From Plazaster borealis (lineage: Eukaryota; Echinodermata; Asteroidea; Forcipulatida; Labidiasteridae), in contig CM037472.1 in assembly GCA_021014325.1 (NCBI GenBank), forward strand, positions 32,264,234-32,328,233: a stretch of 64,000 bases of DNA, given 5' to 3'. The notes below the pieces were generated by a model. The model saw only the letters and a list, made by a program, of their open reading frames with translations. It made no database searches and had not been told where the DNA came from. Both the position numbers and the translations under genes were made by a program. This document shows positions 23,701 to 31,197 of this stretch, one piece after another (within the stretch, counting starts at the first letter, position 1; each line of letters begins with the position of its first letter).

Positions 23701-26700
23701 AAACAAAAATGAAAAATTACCTGGGGCGACAAACGACTCCTTTTGCTTGATCGCATCACAAATGTTTGTTTGATTCTGTTGCTTTGAAGACTCTTCAGCA
23801 AAATTTATCTAACTTGGCATGAGGCCAGGCAGACACCCAAACCACTGATTTTGATGAAAACTACAACACACTGTTGAACAGTTTATGTTGAAGACTAATC
23901 TTTAGAAAAGACTACTTTTTAGATGAAGACTAATTTTGACGCATTTCAAAAAAAATATATCTCCATCTAACGTGTACCTGCTTAAAAGTATTATACAGGA
24001 TTGGTATAGCTGACAAAATAGTCGCAGACAGTGTTCATGTTTTGTGTGATCAACCATAGTTATGAAATAACAAACCTGTGATAATTTGGGCTTAATCCGT
24101 TGTGTAAGGAGAAATAGTGTAAAACGATGCACAATTTTCAGCATGTAAACACATTGTCCTTATAATTTTAATTTTGGTTGTGACAACCGAAATCAGCTGT
24201 TGCGTTTTTTTTAGGTTTTCAGATACAGTTTTCTCGAACATGACTTCATTTCAGAGCGAAATATTTCACAGAAAAAATGGTTCTAGTATGAACTTCATAA
24301 TCACTAAGCTTTCAGACTAAAATTAAACAATAGTGTTTTTTATCCTTACCTTTAAATGTTTTTTCTAAAGTCATCGGAAAATTCACTGCCATTCACACAT
24401 TTGTACAACACTTAAAAAATGGACCATTTCAATATTTTGAAAACCCCCCAAACAAACCCAAAAAGTAAGTGTTCATCATAGTGTTTGGAATAGATTGACA
24501 TGTTCCCTTTTGTTTAGTACGTCCATAATTACCAAAGAAAAGTTTTACTCAACTGTCTCAGCCATGTCAGTATTTTTCAACACCTTAGAGATCCCAAAGT
24601 CACCCAGCTTCAGTAGGGTTTGCTTGGTCATAAAGATGTTCAATGTCTTCATGTTTCTGCAATGAAAACAAATTGATAAGAAATGATGTTCGAAGCTTTG
24701 CATGGTGAGGAAAATAAGAAGTAACTATAACTAGTACACTTCCGGGTACAACCATGTGTAAATCTCTTCTTCTTCTTCTTTTTTTTTTTGGGGGGGGGTA
24801 GGAGAGTTGGCTCTGGAAGCAAGCCAAACTCATTGCACCTGTCCAGTTCTGGCACCAACGCAAAGTCAAGAGTAAGCAATATAAATCAAGTCACACAACA
24901 CAGTTCCACAAGACATCAGGGTTCTTCATCAATGACATCTGGTTACCAGACCCTTCCAGCAGCAGCTCACCACAACAATGACACACTCCAGCGCACACAC
25001 ATCCAGCCAGCAGCCAACTCCCATGCATCACTGGTCAAGAACAGCTTGGGTACTTCCCACCCAAATGTGCATCCCTCCAGCTCTACTTGAGCCTCATTAT
25101 CATCAGCAGTCAAACATTCTCCTGAAGATGAGCAGAGTATACTGTTCGAAACGTCGAGACCCTACCGGCTCTTTTCAGAGCTGACACTCCTCCCCCAAAA
25201 AGAGACTTACACATGGTTGTACCCTTCAGTTTACTAGTTATAGTAACTTCTTAAATTGATAAATAGATAAGAAGTCGACTGACATCTTGGAAGCATGTTA
25301 GTACCTCATAGGTGAACCCATGATGTACATTGCATCAGAATGGGTTTCCTTCAAGATGTGTTCTTTGGAGAACCTGAAGGACATATTGCAGGTAAGCCTA
25401 TCGTAAGATTGTACTTTTGCTCAGTTGGAAGGCATGGCTGGATGTTTGCAAAGAATTAGACTAAATTTGCAAGTGAGCAATTTTTTGGTCCTTTCACTCA
25501 TTTAAATTAATGCAGAAATTTTGTTAGGTCTTGCATCTTGTGTTATCCTATATTTGTCAGATTGGGTAATATCCTAAACCAGAGCTGTGTATTGAGAGAG
25601 TTGGACAACTTGCGATTGGAAGCCATTTTCTGTCAAAAAAACCGCATGTACGCACACAGGGTGCCAGACTAGACTGCAAACTGGGTTGTGCTGTATTTGG
25701 ACTGAAAATAGCGTCCAGCAACCACGTGACCAAAGGAAACTGGTCCATCCATGTCCGTAACTTTCTCAATACACAGCTCTGTCCCAAACCAAACAAGTAA
25801 ATAATACTTAAAAGTTTCCTTGCATAAAAGTAAAATATCATCACTATGTATATTATAGCTACAACTTGTGTTATCATTAATAACAAAATACAAAGGTTTT
25901 TTAAAGTATGTACATACCTGTGTAGTATCCCAATGTCGTGGATGTGATCTATTGCAGATAAAATTTGAAAAAGATACCAAACGACATCCTACAAAGAAAA
26001 CAACATACGAAAGTTTCTATTCAAAACATCATGAATCACGAATGAGTCCAAACCTCAACTTCAGGGAACCAGCGCACTGGTTCCCAGCGGCGACGTTAAT
26101 TTGTGTAGTAGTAGCAGCAGTAGTATATCACACTCAAACAGCAAAATCTACAATATGGAATACATGCACTGTGGCACTAATAATAATAATAATAACTAGT
26201 TTTTATATATATATACGGGATCTCAAAGCGCTTTATTTATTTACAGACAGGTTTTTGAAGTTTATGCATCATAAGACCCATTTATGTAACACCTTGTAAG
26301 TGTTAACAAGGTGCTGCGGCGCATTCAGCAGCCACTGCCAGAAACACCGCGGCAAATCCCTTCTCTTAGCGATAACTGTAAACTGGGTTCTTTTACATGC
26401 ATTACACAACACACGGGACCTACGGCTTTATGTCCCATTCAAAGAAGGAAGCAATAATGGTTTAAGTGTCTTGATTAAGGTAACAAGTGTCATAGCAGGG
26501 ACTGGAACCCGCACTCTGCTGATACACCAGCGCTTGAGTCCAGTGCACTTGACGGCTCAGCAACGACACCCCACTGAATAAGTACGTCAAACTTGAGCAA
26601 TCCAGCTAGGGTGGATTCAGGGAAATTATTTTGTAGGCAAAGTCTCAAGCGGACAAACCTTTTCATCAAATAGCTTGTCCTCCCGGTGAACTATCTTCTC

Positions 26701-29700
26701 ATATAACGTTCCGTCTAAAAAAAATCAACAAAAGGTTAAAGGTAAAATAGAGGATTGGTAAGGATACAAAACATCATTGCCTAATGTCTGAAAGTTTATG
26801 TACTATAAAGTGCATACTAGAAAAAACAAATTCTGTCAAATATTTCCCTCTGAAATGAAGTCATAATTGCGAAAACTGTATCTGAAAACAAAAAACAAAA
26901 TCGCAACAGCTGATTTCGTTTGTTACAACCAAAATTAAGGACAGTGTGTTTACATGTTGAAAGTTGAGGGTGGTTTTTCACAATTTTCTCCTGACTCACA
27001 CAACAGATTAAGGCCAAACTTTCACAGATTTGTTATTTCATGTGTGTGGTTGATCACACAAAACATGAACACTGTCTGCGAATTTTTTGTCAGCTCCACC
27101 AATCCTGTAATACCTTTAAAAGCTGCTCAGAGTGATCACAAACTTCCAGGCAACAACAGGCAAATAGTCTAAATACATCCGGGCCCAGTTTCATAAAGCT
27201 GTTTAGCAGAAAATTCTGCTAAGCAAGAAATGAGTGGGGTACAAGTCACAGCAATAGTCACTGTATGGTATTTTGGCTGGTAACCTATTTTTCTTAAGCA
27301 AGAGTTTTCTGTGCTAAGGAAGTTTCTGTGCTTACATGCTTTATGAAAATGGGCCCTGGAGTATGTAAAAATTAATTAATCAAGTCCTTCAAAATCAACT
27401 GGCAGATTTTGATGATTTTGAAGGAATGAGCCACATTTAACATTTTGCACATTGGAGTCAGCAAGGAACCTAGTAACTCATTTCATTTCATTTATTCTGG
27501 TTGTGAAGCCAAGGACTCTGAGAAAAGCGAACTTAATCACTATACTAGCCAAGAACCCAATGGAGAGAGGACAAGGAAGGAAGTTTCAATTTTAGATGTG
27601 GGAGGAAAACCCAGAGAATTATTTCAGGGAAAACCCACGCAGTCAGGTAGGGACTGAAAACCCAATCCACGTAGTGCGCCCGGTGTTATTCGAACCTGGG
27701 TCCTAGAGGTGGAAGGCAAGGAAAGAAACCATTACGCCAACCTGACCACCTGGGCACAACTCATAATTAAAAGAAATTTAAGATTGAGGCAGTATGGATC
27801 CTACCAAAAACTTAAGTTTAGAGATTGAGGTAGTAGGGATCCTACCTAAACTCACATTGGTTGATTTTGGAGGATTGAGGCAACAGGGATCCTACCTAAA
27901 CTCATATCGGTTGATTTTGGAGGATTGAGGCAGTAGGGATCCTACCTAAACTCACATTGGTTGATTTTGGAGGATTGAGGCAGTAGGGATCCTACCTAAA
28001 CTCACATTGGTTGATTTTGGAAGATTGAGGCAGTAGGGATCCTACCTAAACTCACATTGGTTGATTTTGGAGGATTGAGGCAGTAGGGATCCTACCTAAA
28101 CTCACATTGGTTGATTTTGGAGGATTGAGGCAGTAGGGATCCTACCTAAACTCACATTGGGTGATTTTTGAGGATTGAGGCAACAGGGATCCTACCTAAA
28201 CTCACATTGGTTGATTTTGGAGGATTGAGGCAACAGGGATCCTACCTAAACTCACATTGGTTGATTTTGGAGGATTGAGGCAACAGGGATCCTACCTAAA
28301 CTCACATTGGTTGATTTTGGAGGATTGAGGCAACAGGGATCCTACCTAAACTCACATTGGTTGATTTTGGAGGATTGAGGCAACAGGGATCCTACCTAAA
28401 CTCACATTGGTTGATTTTGGAGGATTGAGGCAACAGGGATCCTGCCTAAACTCACATTGGGTGATTTTTGAGGATTGAGGCAGTAGGGATCCTACCTAAA
28501 CTCACATTGGTTGATTTTGGAGGATTGAGGCAACAGGGATCCTACCTAAACTCACATTGGTTGATTTTGGAGGATTGAGGCAACAGGGATCCTACCTAAA
28601 CTCACATTGGTTGATTTTGGAGGATTGAGACAGTAGGGATCTACCTAAACTCACATTGGTTGATTTTGGAGGATTGAGGCAACAGGGATCCTACCTAAAC
28701 TCACATTGGTTGATTTTGGAGGATTGAGGCAGTAGGGATCCTACCTAAACTCACATTGGTTGATTTTGGAGGATTGAGGCAGTAGGGATCCTGCCTAAAC
28801 TCACATTGGTTGATTTTGGAGGATTGAGGCTGTTTCCTGCCGGGAGTAGTGTTCTTCTTTTACTCACAGAGAAAACAATCGTTCTTGATTTCTTTTTTTA
28901 AAGGGGATCTTACCATTTGCATACTCCATCTCAATGAATAGGGCACTCTCATCCACAAAGTGGTTGTAGTAGGTGATGATATTGGCATGATTAAGCATTG
29001 AGAGAATATCAATCTCATTCTGTGCATTCAAGCGAGTCTTGTCATTGGCTTGAGCCAATTTGATCTCTTTCCACACAACCAAAGAATTATCCTACAATGT
29101 AAAATAACATGCATTAATCCATTTAGAATACTAATGATCTAATATTTGAAAATGACTAGCTAAGTGGAATCATAAAGCTCCATAGTCAAGTAGTTAGACT
29201 GCAGGGCTTGCAATCACAAGGGCCTGGGTTCGAATCTGGCCAAGCTAACCGCTGATTTCACATTGAATAAGTATTGTCATCTAGTTATTGAATCACAATT
29301 TATTGATTTGTGGCATTCATAATCATAGACAATAAACCAATGTTTGTATGAGAGATTGGATGTTGCCAGCTTGGCCTTCATATCCCCTTGTGGGAGCTTT
29401 GCCGATTCCCTTGTTGGGAAGATCATCCAACAAATAAACAAGGTTATGGTCATTGCAATACAGTGAAAACAGGTACTGGTGTAACTATCATACGATGCAT
29501 GCAATATATCACGGACATCTCATTTGATATCTGTATTTGATGTTTTGAGAATGCATCCTTTTTTATTGTTTGTCATTTTTTCTTGCTTACATTCTAGATT
29601 TGTGTTTCCTTGTTCTTGTTTCCTTGATGACATGACAATAGACTGTGCAAGTCTCGCGCGTATCCGAGCATTGTGACTTGTTAAAATACGCGAGTTTGTT

Positions 29701-30866
29701 TCCTTCACGCGTTAAAGCAATGTACATGGGACGTAAGTGGGACCAAAGTGGTCCCAAAAATGTTTGAATATGCGCGAGACTTGCACGGTCTATTATTAGA
29801 GTACCTATGCACAACAATTATTTCTGGCAACAATTATCAATTGAGACTTCCTTGTGGATGTGGAGTATTAATATGTATACTAAGGGAATACATGCCAAAT
29901 CCGACTGCCACTTTTCCATTTATTTTTATGACCATAAAGTTAAAACAGTACCTTTTTACCCAGAGTCATATATATTTTTTTGTCACAAGTGAAACAGAGG
30001 AGATTGATTCAGCATCTTTTCATCGGACTTCAGAGCTAATGCAATGAAACACAACATTAATCACAAATTCACTCCCATTTTCCTTTTGAAAACAGTGGTC
30101 AGCTGCAGAATTGAAATGCTAGCATTAGTTTAAATATTCACAGTGCTATACTCATAATACATACAGTGATATGACTTTAGAATAGATTTGCACACACACA
30201 GTAACCCCGAGTCCGAGAGAAGGCTCGAAAGTTTTTGCAGACTGGTTATTTTACTGGCCAACCAACTTATTACATGGAGCTATTTTAATGATAGAGCTCC
30301 ATGCTTTAAAATGACCTCTAGTTACTAGTACTAGTACTGTAGGCCTACTCATGCTGGTACAAATACAAGGCAAGTAAATGGCAACATATGATGTTTCGAT
30401 CCTAGCACTAGCAGTAGCATAGCTAGCCCCATTAATAATAATAGTGCCCCCCCCCCCCAAAAAAAAGGACCCGTCCGGAGTATTGGCACTATTATTAATG
30501 GGGCTATAGCATAGCATAGTCTTCCCCTAAAAGCCTTTTCCCTCAAATTAAATGTAAACACACTAACACACACACTGCCTGTTCAGAAAAAGTTGGTACA
30601 TTATCCAGCCTGTGATGATTGTGAATGTAAGCGTGAGTGCTAACCCTACCTCTATGGCGTAACACAGGCAGAGGCCCTGTGTGTGTCACGGTCATACTTA
30701 CCTCAGTTTTGCTGTACAACACCGCTTCTCCAAACGCTCCTTTGCCTAAAACTTTCACATGGATGTATCGTTCTTCCTGGGCACATTCACTGAAACTACT
30801 AGTGCTGGCGTTCGACGACGAATTGTGCAAAAATTGCACTCCATCTTCGCCACTGGAGACGGCCAT
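6158..30866 (-). CDS. NEK9: NEK9-like NIMA-family serine/threonine kinase with RCC1 repeats (16 exons, 3' end outside window)
   Basis: Mitotic kinase gene; in vertebrates NEK9 acts at centrosomes and the spindle upstream of NEK6/7. Exons in transcript order: 30702-30866, 28914-29091, 26659-26714, 25918-25988, 24554-24656, 23179-23228, 21903-21984, 18051-18161, 16137-16204, 14434-14545, 11974-12111, 11082-11220, 10165-10365, 8785-8831, 7659-7820, 6158-6269. All have GT-AG borders and phases join, giving about 598 codons. Residues ~38-300 are the kinase domain: glycine loop [14 protein letters not shown] lysine, NEIDIL glutamate, GDFG (residue 176), YYMSPE. Residues ~333 on are RCC1 repeats ([45 protein letters not shown]). 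The catalytic HRD reads HRN (residue 158) and the activation-loop GTP reads STL. Human NEK9 (979 aa) continues with more RCC1 and a coiled coil, so the rest must lie left of position 1. NEK8 is less likely because the KVER and FGSDYYGC segments match NEK9. Confidence 0.93.
6396..6749 (-). repeat. tRNA-derived SINE family A
   Basis: On the minus strand the head reads GTGTCGTGGCCGAGCGGTCA with a B-box GGTTCGAGTCCCGGTCATGA; class-II (Leu/Ser-like) tRNA layout. The body has TAATGGTTAAGTGTCTTGCTTAAGG-type sequence (reverse complement) and ends in TATAGCG...AATAAT. Confidence 0.85.
7029..7150 (+). repeat. SINE family A head, truncated
   Basis: tRNA-like head GTGTCGTGGCCGAGTGGTCT to GGGTTCGAATCCCGGTCATG then ACACTTGTGCCCTTGAGCAA. 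The 3' body is missing. Confidence 0.82.
7375..7545. repeat. GGTCTCGG-rich repeat
   Basis: Repeated GGTCTCG / CGAGACC and CAAGACC words, partly in inverted orientation, inside NEK9 intron 15. ORFs across it are low-complexity shadows. Confidence 0.7.
7659..7820 (-). CDS. NEK9: NEK9 exon 15 (RCC1 repeat)
   Basis: 162 nt, 54 codons, [20 protein letters not shown] to [16 protein letters not shown]. Acceptor TTTCTGCAG, donor GTCAAG|GTAATT. Confidence 0.92.
7848..8125 (-). repeat. tRNA-derived SINE family B
   Basis: Minus-strand head contains GGTGGTCTAGCGGTTAAGAC and GGGTCATGGGCTCGAATCC, followed by TGAGCATACACTGCTTTATA-type body; related to 43260-43440 and 57536-57700. Confidence 0.75.
8785..8831 (-). 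CDS. NEK9: NEK9 exon 14
   Basis: 47 nt; [16 protein letters not shown]. Acceptor TTGTAACAG, donor CAAAAA|GTAAGT. Confidence 0.88.
8885..9020. repeat. SINE 3'-tail-like fragment
   Basis: (AATAAT)n followed by CTTATATAGTGC.. and GTGCTTTACAAAA, the same layout as the 3' end of family A SINEs on the minus strand. Confidence 0.5.
9690..10035 (-). repeat. tRNA-derived SINE family A
   Basis: Minus-strand head GTGTCGTGGCCAAGCGGTTT (10016-10035 region) with GGGTTCGAATCCTGGTCATG; body ends at an (ATA)n tract near 9695. Confidence 0.82.
10165..10365 (-). CDS. NEK9: NEK9 exon 13 (RCC1 repeat 3)
   Basis: 201 nt; [20 protein letters not shown] to [25 protein letters not shown]. The strongest single NEK9 match. 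Acceptor TTTTTAG, donor GTTTG|GTAAGT. Confidence 0.95.
11082..11220 (-). CDS. NEK9: NEK9 exon 12 (RCC1 repeat 2)
   Basis: 139 nt; begins [20 protein letters not shown], then [12 protein letters not shown]. Acceptor TTTTTTTAAG, donor CACAG|GTAAAG; ends phase 1. Confidence 0.9.
11334..11407 (+). repeat. tRNA-like SINE head (family D), degenerate copy
   Basis: Resembles 20134-20206: ACAGCTCACTCGGTAGAGCG, GGCACGTTAATCCGG, GGTTCAAATCCCGC. It is followed by AATTTTTCTTTGTTCAACCC and preceded by AATAGGGAGACCGCCAACAT as in the other copies. Confidence 0.75.
11780..11920. mobile_element. Palindromic MITE (CTAGGTGGCAGCAG family), copy 1
   Basis: Left arm CTAGGTGGCAGCAGACTTAC pairs with the right arm GTAAGTCTGCTGCCACCTAG; outer borders GGAGACTTT / AAAGTCCCC. 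About 140 bp in NEK9 intron 11. Nearly identical to 16295-16435. Confidence 0.88.
11974..12111 (-). CDS. NEK9: NEK9 exon 11 (RCC1 repeat 1)
   Basis: 138 nt; [20 protein letters not shown] to [13 protein letters not shown]. Acceptor GAATAG|GTG, donor GGGCT|GTAAGT. Confidence 0.92.
12245..12897 (-). repeat. Degenerate SINE family A material
   Basis: Minus-strand head GTGTCAGGGCGGAGTGGTCT at the right end and a body with CACCCAGGAGTAAAATTGGT. The centre (12375-12720) is interrupted by a repeat with CCAGTA and CAAGCCCG words. Confidence 0.55.
12920..13065. repeat. Dispersed GGGCACCTCTATGAGG repeat
   Basis: Contains GGGCACCTCTATGAGGAAAT and GGCACCGAGACAATG...CAATTGCCTC. Related copies occur at about 17165-17312, 47728-47840, 50386-50533, 59934-60050 and 63360-63495. 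Confidence 0.65.
13581..14335. mobile_element. Long copy of TA-flanked MITE family (AAACTGTGCAAGTCTCGCGC ends)
   Basis: Left end TAAACTGTGCAAGTCTCGCG, right end CGAGCGAGACTTGCACAGTC then TTA, mutually inverted. At 755 bp it is much longer than the 90-155-bp relatives at 29639, 44661 and 59635. No transposase frame is recognised inside. Lies in NEK9 intron 10. Confidence 0.65.
14434..14545 (-). CDS. NEK9: NEK9 exon 10 (linker)
   Basis: 112 nt; [20 protein letters not shown] to VVTSKTSE, matching the basic linker of human NEK9 that leads into RCC1. Donor GCGAG|GTAACA. Confidence 0.9.
15238..16034. mobile_element. Foldback-type element with repeat-built inverted arms, degenerate copy
   Basis: Left arm (15238-15395) is a run of CGCCCCCAA(C/G)AAAGTCAC-like short repeats; right arm (15905-16034) is the same in reverse complement. 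Outer ends CATCTCG.CC match. Spacer about 510 bp with no recognisable gene. Sits in NEK9 intron 9. Confidence 0.7.
16137..16204 (-). CDS. NEK9: NEK9 exon 9 (end of kinase domain)
   Basis: 68 nt; [27 protein letters not shown] is the terminal kinase motif (conserved Arg). Acceptor ATTTAG|GAC, donor AAAGA|GTGAGT. Confidence 0.9.
16295..16435. mobile_element. Palindromic MITE (CTAGGTGGCAGCAG family), copy 2
   Basis: Same arms and same orientation-independent hairpin as 11780-11920; outer ends GGGAGACTTT and AAAGTCCCC. Located in NEK9 intron 8. Confidence 0.88.
16616..16700. repeat. SINE 3'-tail fragment
   Basis: (AATAATA) tract, ACTTATATAGCGCCTCACAC and CAAAGCGCTTTACAAAAG: the 3' part of a family A SINE read on the minus strand, headless. 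Confidence 0.6.
17165..17312. repeat. Dispersed AGGCCTGGAATTTCATCTTT repeat
   Basis: About 145 bp, closely related to 50386-50533 (same AGGCCTGGAATTTCATCTTT start and AAAGTCTA.AGGAAA.TTT core). Confidence 0.75.
17761..18013 (-). repeat. SINE family A 3' half followed by (GATGAT)n
   Basis: 17761-17971 is a headless SINE A on the minus strand (TTATATAGCGCACGTATCC..., CCAGAAACACCGGGGCGAAC). 17975-18013 is a GAT trinucleotide run ending 38 bp from NEK9 exon 8. Confidence 0.75.
18051..18161 (-). CDS. NEK9: NEK9 exon 8 (kinase C-lobe)
   Basis: 111 nt, 37 codons, [15 protein letters not shown] through ELLSK. Acceptor TTCCCCAACAG, donor AAAG|GTAAGT. Confidence 0.9.
18212..18244 (+). repeat. 33-bp direct repeat, left copy
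   Basis: Identical to 21822-21854. Begins TAAATAAATTGTAAATAGCA. Lies 50 bp from NEK9 exon 8. Confidence 0.95.
18737..19060. repeat. Degenerate tandem units of about 130 bp
   Basis: Three related units share TAGCCCCAACGG.AC.GA.GGGCACTA and GTTAGAATTTGTCCCCATAA-like words. No coding meaning seen. Confidence 0.6.
19600..19890. repeat. AT-rich microsatellite tract
   Basis: Almost pure A/T with ATATTAT and TATACATATT words. Similar tracts lie at 20226-20370 and 21000-21340. The ORFs here are low-complexity artefacts. Confidence 0.85.
19891..20745. repeat. Long inverted pair of tRNA-SINE family D units
   Basis: Arms 19891-20160 and 20418-20689 are reverse complements with few differences; spacer 257 bp. 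Each arm holds TTTTTCTTTGTTCAACCCAA, CCTTAAGGTGATCCC(C)GGCT, ACGGCAGTTTGCGGTTGAAT and AATAGGGAGACCGCCAACAT, followed by a tRNA-like part. The right flank 20690-20745 carries the 3' half of another tRNA-like head. Confidence 0.9.
20134..20206 (+). repeat. tRNA-like head of SINE family D (73 nt)
   Basis: Folds as a cloverleaf: acceptor GGCTAGA / TCTAGTC, D arm GCTC..GAGC, T arm with GGTTCAAATCCC. The anticodon loop would read GTT but has C instead of T at position 33 and a C-A mismatch at the stem top, so it is treated as a SINE head and not a functional tRNA. Confidence 0.7.
21822..21854 (+). repeat. 33-bp direct repeat, right copy
   Basis: Exact copy of 18212-18244, 48 bp from NEK9 exon 7. 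The two copies bracket about 3.6 kb of intron 7. Confidence 0.95.
21903..21984 (-). CDS. NEK9: NEK9 exon 7
   Basis: 82 nt; [27 protein letters not shown]. Contains the kinase subdomain IX Asp. Acceptor TTTTCTAG, donor GCATCG|GTAGGT. Confidence 0.92.
22385..22512. mobile_element. Hairpin MITE with GC-rich arms
   Basis: Left TTATCACACAAGCGCGAGTG..GGAAAAATGTAGCGC, right its reverse complement ending CGCGTGTGATAA, around a central CCAATATCCAACGTTGGGTA. Intron 6 of NEK9. Confidence 0.8.
23179..23228 (-). CDS. NEK9: NEK9 exon 6 (activation segment)
   Basis: 50 nt; [16 protein letters not shown]. Acceptor TTTTTTCAG, donor CAACA|GTAAGT. STL stands where NEKs normally have GTP; YYMSPE is intact. Confidence 0.9.
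23965..24265. repeat. Inverted repeat partner 1 (intron 5 of NEK9)
   Basis: Reverse complement of 26842-27125 with moderate divergence. Shared words include CAGACAGTGTTCATGTTTTG, GATTTCGGTTGT/CAACAGCTGATTTCG and TTTCAGATACAGTTTTC. Confidence 0.8.
24554..24656 (-). CDS. NEK9: NEK9 exon 5 (catalytic loop HRN, DFG)
   Basis: 103 nt; completes Arg then [34 protein letters not shown]. The first full codon is AAC (Asn), where NEKs have Asp. Acceptor CATTGCAG, donor GAGACA|GTTGAG (non-consensus but GT). Confidence 0.9.
24716..25255. mobile_element. Non-autonomous TIR element
   Basis: Left end AAGAAGTAACTATAACTAGT and GGGTACAACCATGTGTAA; right end is the inverse (TTACACATGGTTGTACCC, ACTAGTTATAGTAACTTCTT). 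The interior is Ser/His/Gln-rich if translated and has no recognised domain. It contains CTGTTCGAAACGTCGAGACC, a word common near retroelement ends. Intron 4 of NEK9. Confidence 0.7.
25918..25988 (-). CDS. NEK9: NEK9 exon 4 (up to HR of catalytic loop)
   Basis: 71 nt; [20 protein letters not shown] then ILH and two bases of the Arg codon. Acceptor TTTGTAG|GAT, donor CACAG|GTATGT. Confidence 0.92.
26171..26569 (-). repeat. tRNA-derived SINE family A
   Basis: Near full-length on the minus strand: head near 26569 (GTGTCGTTGCTGAGCCGTCA), body with GCCGCGGTGTTTCTGGCAGT, tail (ATTATT)n at 26180. Intron 3 of NEK9. Confidence 0.85.
26659..26714 (-). CDS. NEK9: NEK9 exon 3
   Basis: 56 nt; completes an Asp codon then [18 protein letters not shown]. 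Acceptor TTTTAG, donor AAAAG|GTTTGT; ends phase 0. Confidence 0.88.
26842..27125. repeat. Inverted repeat partner 2 (intron 2 of NEK9)
   Basis: Inverted relative to 23965-24265. The two partners bracket exons 3, 4 and 5. Confidence 0.8.
27181..27357. mobile_element. MITE, GGGCCCA(A/G)TTTCATA family, copy 1
   Basis: Ends GGGCCCAGTTTCATAAAGCT and CTTTATGAAAATGGGCCC are inverted. Relatives at 46691, 56150 and 62818. Confidence 0.8.
27485..27757 (-). repeat. tRNA-derived SINE family C
   Basis: Minus-strand head GTTGGCGTAATGGTTTCTTT (A-box) and CCCAGGTTCGAATAACACC (B-box), then the body shared with 5944-6146, ending in an AAATGAAATGAAAT-like tail. Confidence 0.8.
27779..28830. repeat. 50-bp minisatellite, about 21 copies
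   Basis: Consensus AGGATTGAGGCAGTAGGGAT CCTACCTAAACTCACATTGG TTGATTTTGG. Two main unit types alternate: CAGTAGGGAT and CAACAGGGAT. A few units have GTGATTTTTG. The first units at 27779-27840 are degenerate. Located in NEK9 intron 2, ending about 84 bp from exon 2. Confidence 0.97.
28914..29091 (-). CDS. NEK9: NEK9 exon 2 (catalytic Lys, C-helix Glu)
   Basis: Codes [14 protein letters not shown] through [21 protein letters not shown] to MEYAN. Acceptor TTGTAG|GAT, donor AAATG|GTAAGA; ends phase 1. The donor side abuts the 50-bp minisatellite about 80 bp into intron 2. Confidence 0.93.
29176..29258 (+). repeat. tRNA-like fragment
   Basis: ATAGTCAAGTAGTTAGACTG then CCTGGGTTCGAATCTGGCCA resemble A- and B-boxes, but acceptor pairing is poor; probably a SINE head remnant. 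Confidence 0.45.
29639..29792. mobile_element. TA-flanked MITE, TAGACTGTGCAAGTCTCGCG family
   Basis: Inverted ends TAGACTGTGCAAGTCTCGCG and CGCGAGACTTGCACGGTCTA. Closest relative 59635-59768. Intron 1 of NEK9. Confidence 0.85.
30425..30506. repeat. Short palindromic element
   Basis: TAGCCCCATTAATAATAATA GTGCC and its inverse GGCACTATTATTAATGGGGC TA enclose a C/A homopolymer tract. A related end appears at 53617-53635. Confidence 0.8.
30702..30866 (-). CDS. NEK9: NEK9 exon 1 (start codon, glycine loop)
   Basis: Begins [10 protein letters not shown], a Ser-rich N-terminus, then [19 protein letters not shown]. Start chosen as the only in-frame Met giving the expected distance to the kinase domain. 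Donor ACTGAG|GTAAGT; ends phase 0 after 55 codons. Confidence 0.92.
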
Positions 30867-31197
30867 TTTGGTGCAGTGTACACATTGCTGTTGTCACGGT
30901 TCAGTGAGTTTGACATCGGCGGTGTGAGCACGCACGCACGCACACACTAGTTTGAGTAATATGCGACCTCATAAATTTTTACAAAGAATACGTGTTTTAA
31001 GTGTTAGGGGACCAGACATGATCGACCATGAACCTTTTAAGCCCAGTTCACAAAAGAGTCTAAAGACTTACATCTGTAGTTTTCTTTGCCATTGAAATAA
31101 AAACCACAAGAGTTTCGGTCTTTTATGAACAATTTTTGTGGGCGTTTCTAAAGCGAGATTTATACACAGATCATCGATTTACTGCAATTCAAAGTAG
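30867..31197 (-). promoter_or_regulatory. NEK9 5' UTR/proximal promoter region
   Basis: 331 bp between the NEK9 start codon and the LTR retrotransposon. Contains a GCACGCACGCACGC run (30926-30947). Inferred to hold the transcription start, as no other upstream exon is evident; no TATA box is clear. Confidence 0.5.

Noticed and set aside
24788..25184. Ser/His/Gln-rich ORFs on the plus strand
   Set aside because: Lie inside a TIR element, low complexity, no homology.
25120..25190. Hammerhead-ribozyme-like core (CTGAAGA ... GAAA) in the TIR element
   Set aside because: CTGAAGA, a 6-bp stem II and GAAA are present, but one extra base interrupts the core and no stem III with a cleavage triplet can be paired.
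25305..25373. Possible 69-nt in-frame cassette exon of NEK9 (minus strand) between exons 4 and 5, with a GSPM-like segment
   Set aside because: Splice signals and phase fit, but inclusion would insert 23 residues inside the catalytic loop between HR and NMK, and no kinase homology supports it.
27779..28830. CRISPR-like array
   Set aside because: Units are contiguous 50-bp repeats without unique spacers, inside an animal intron.
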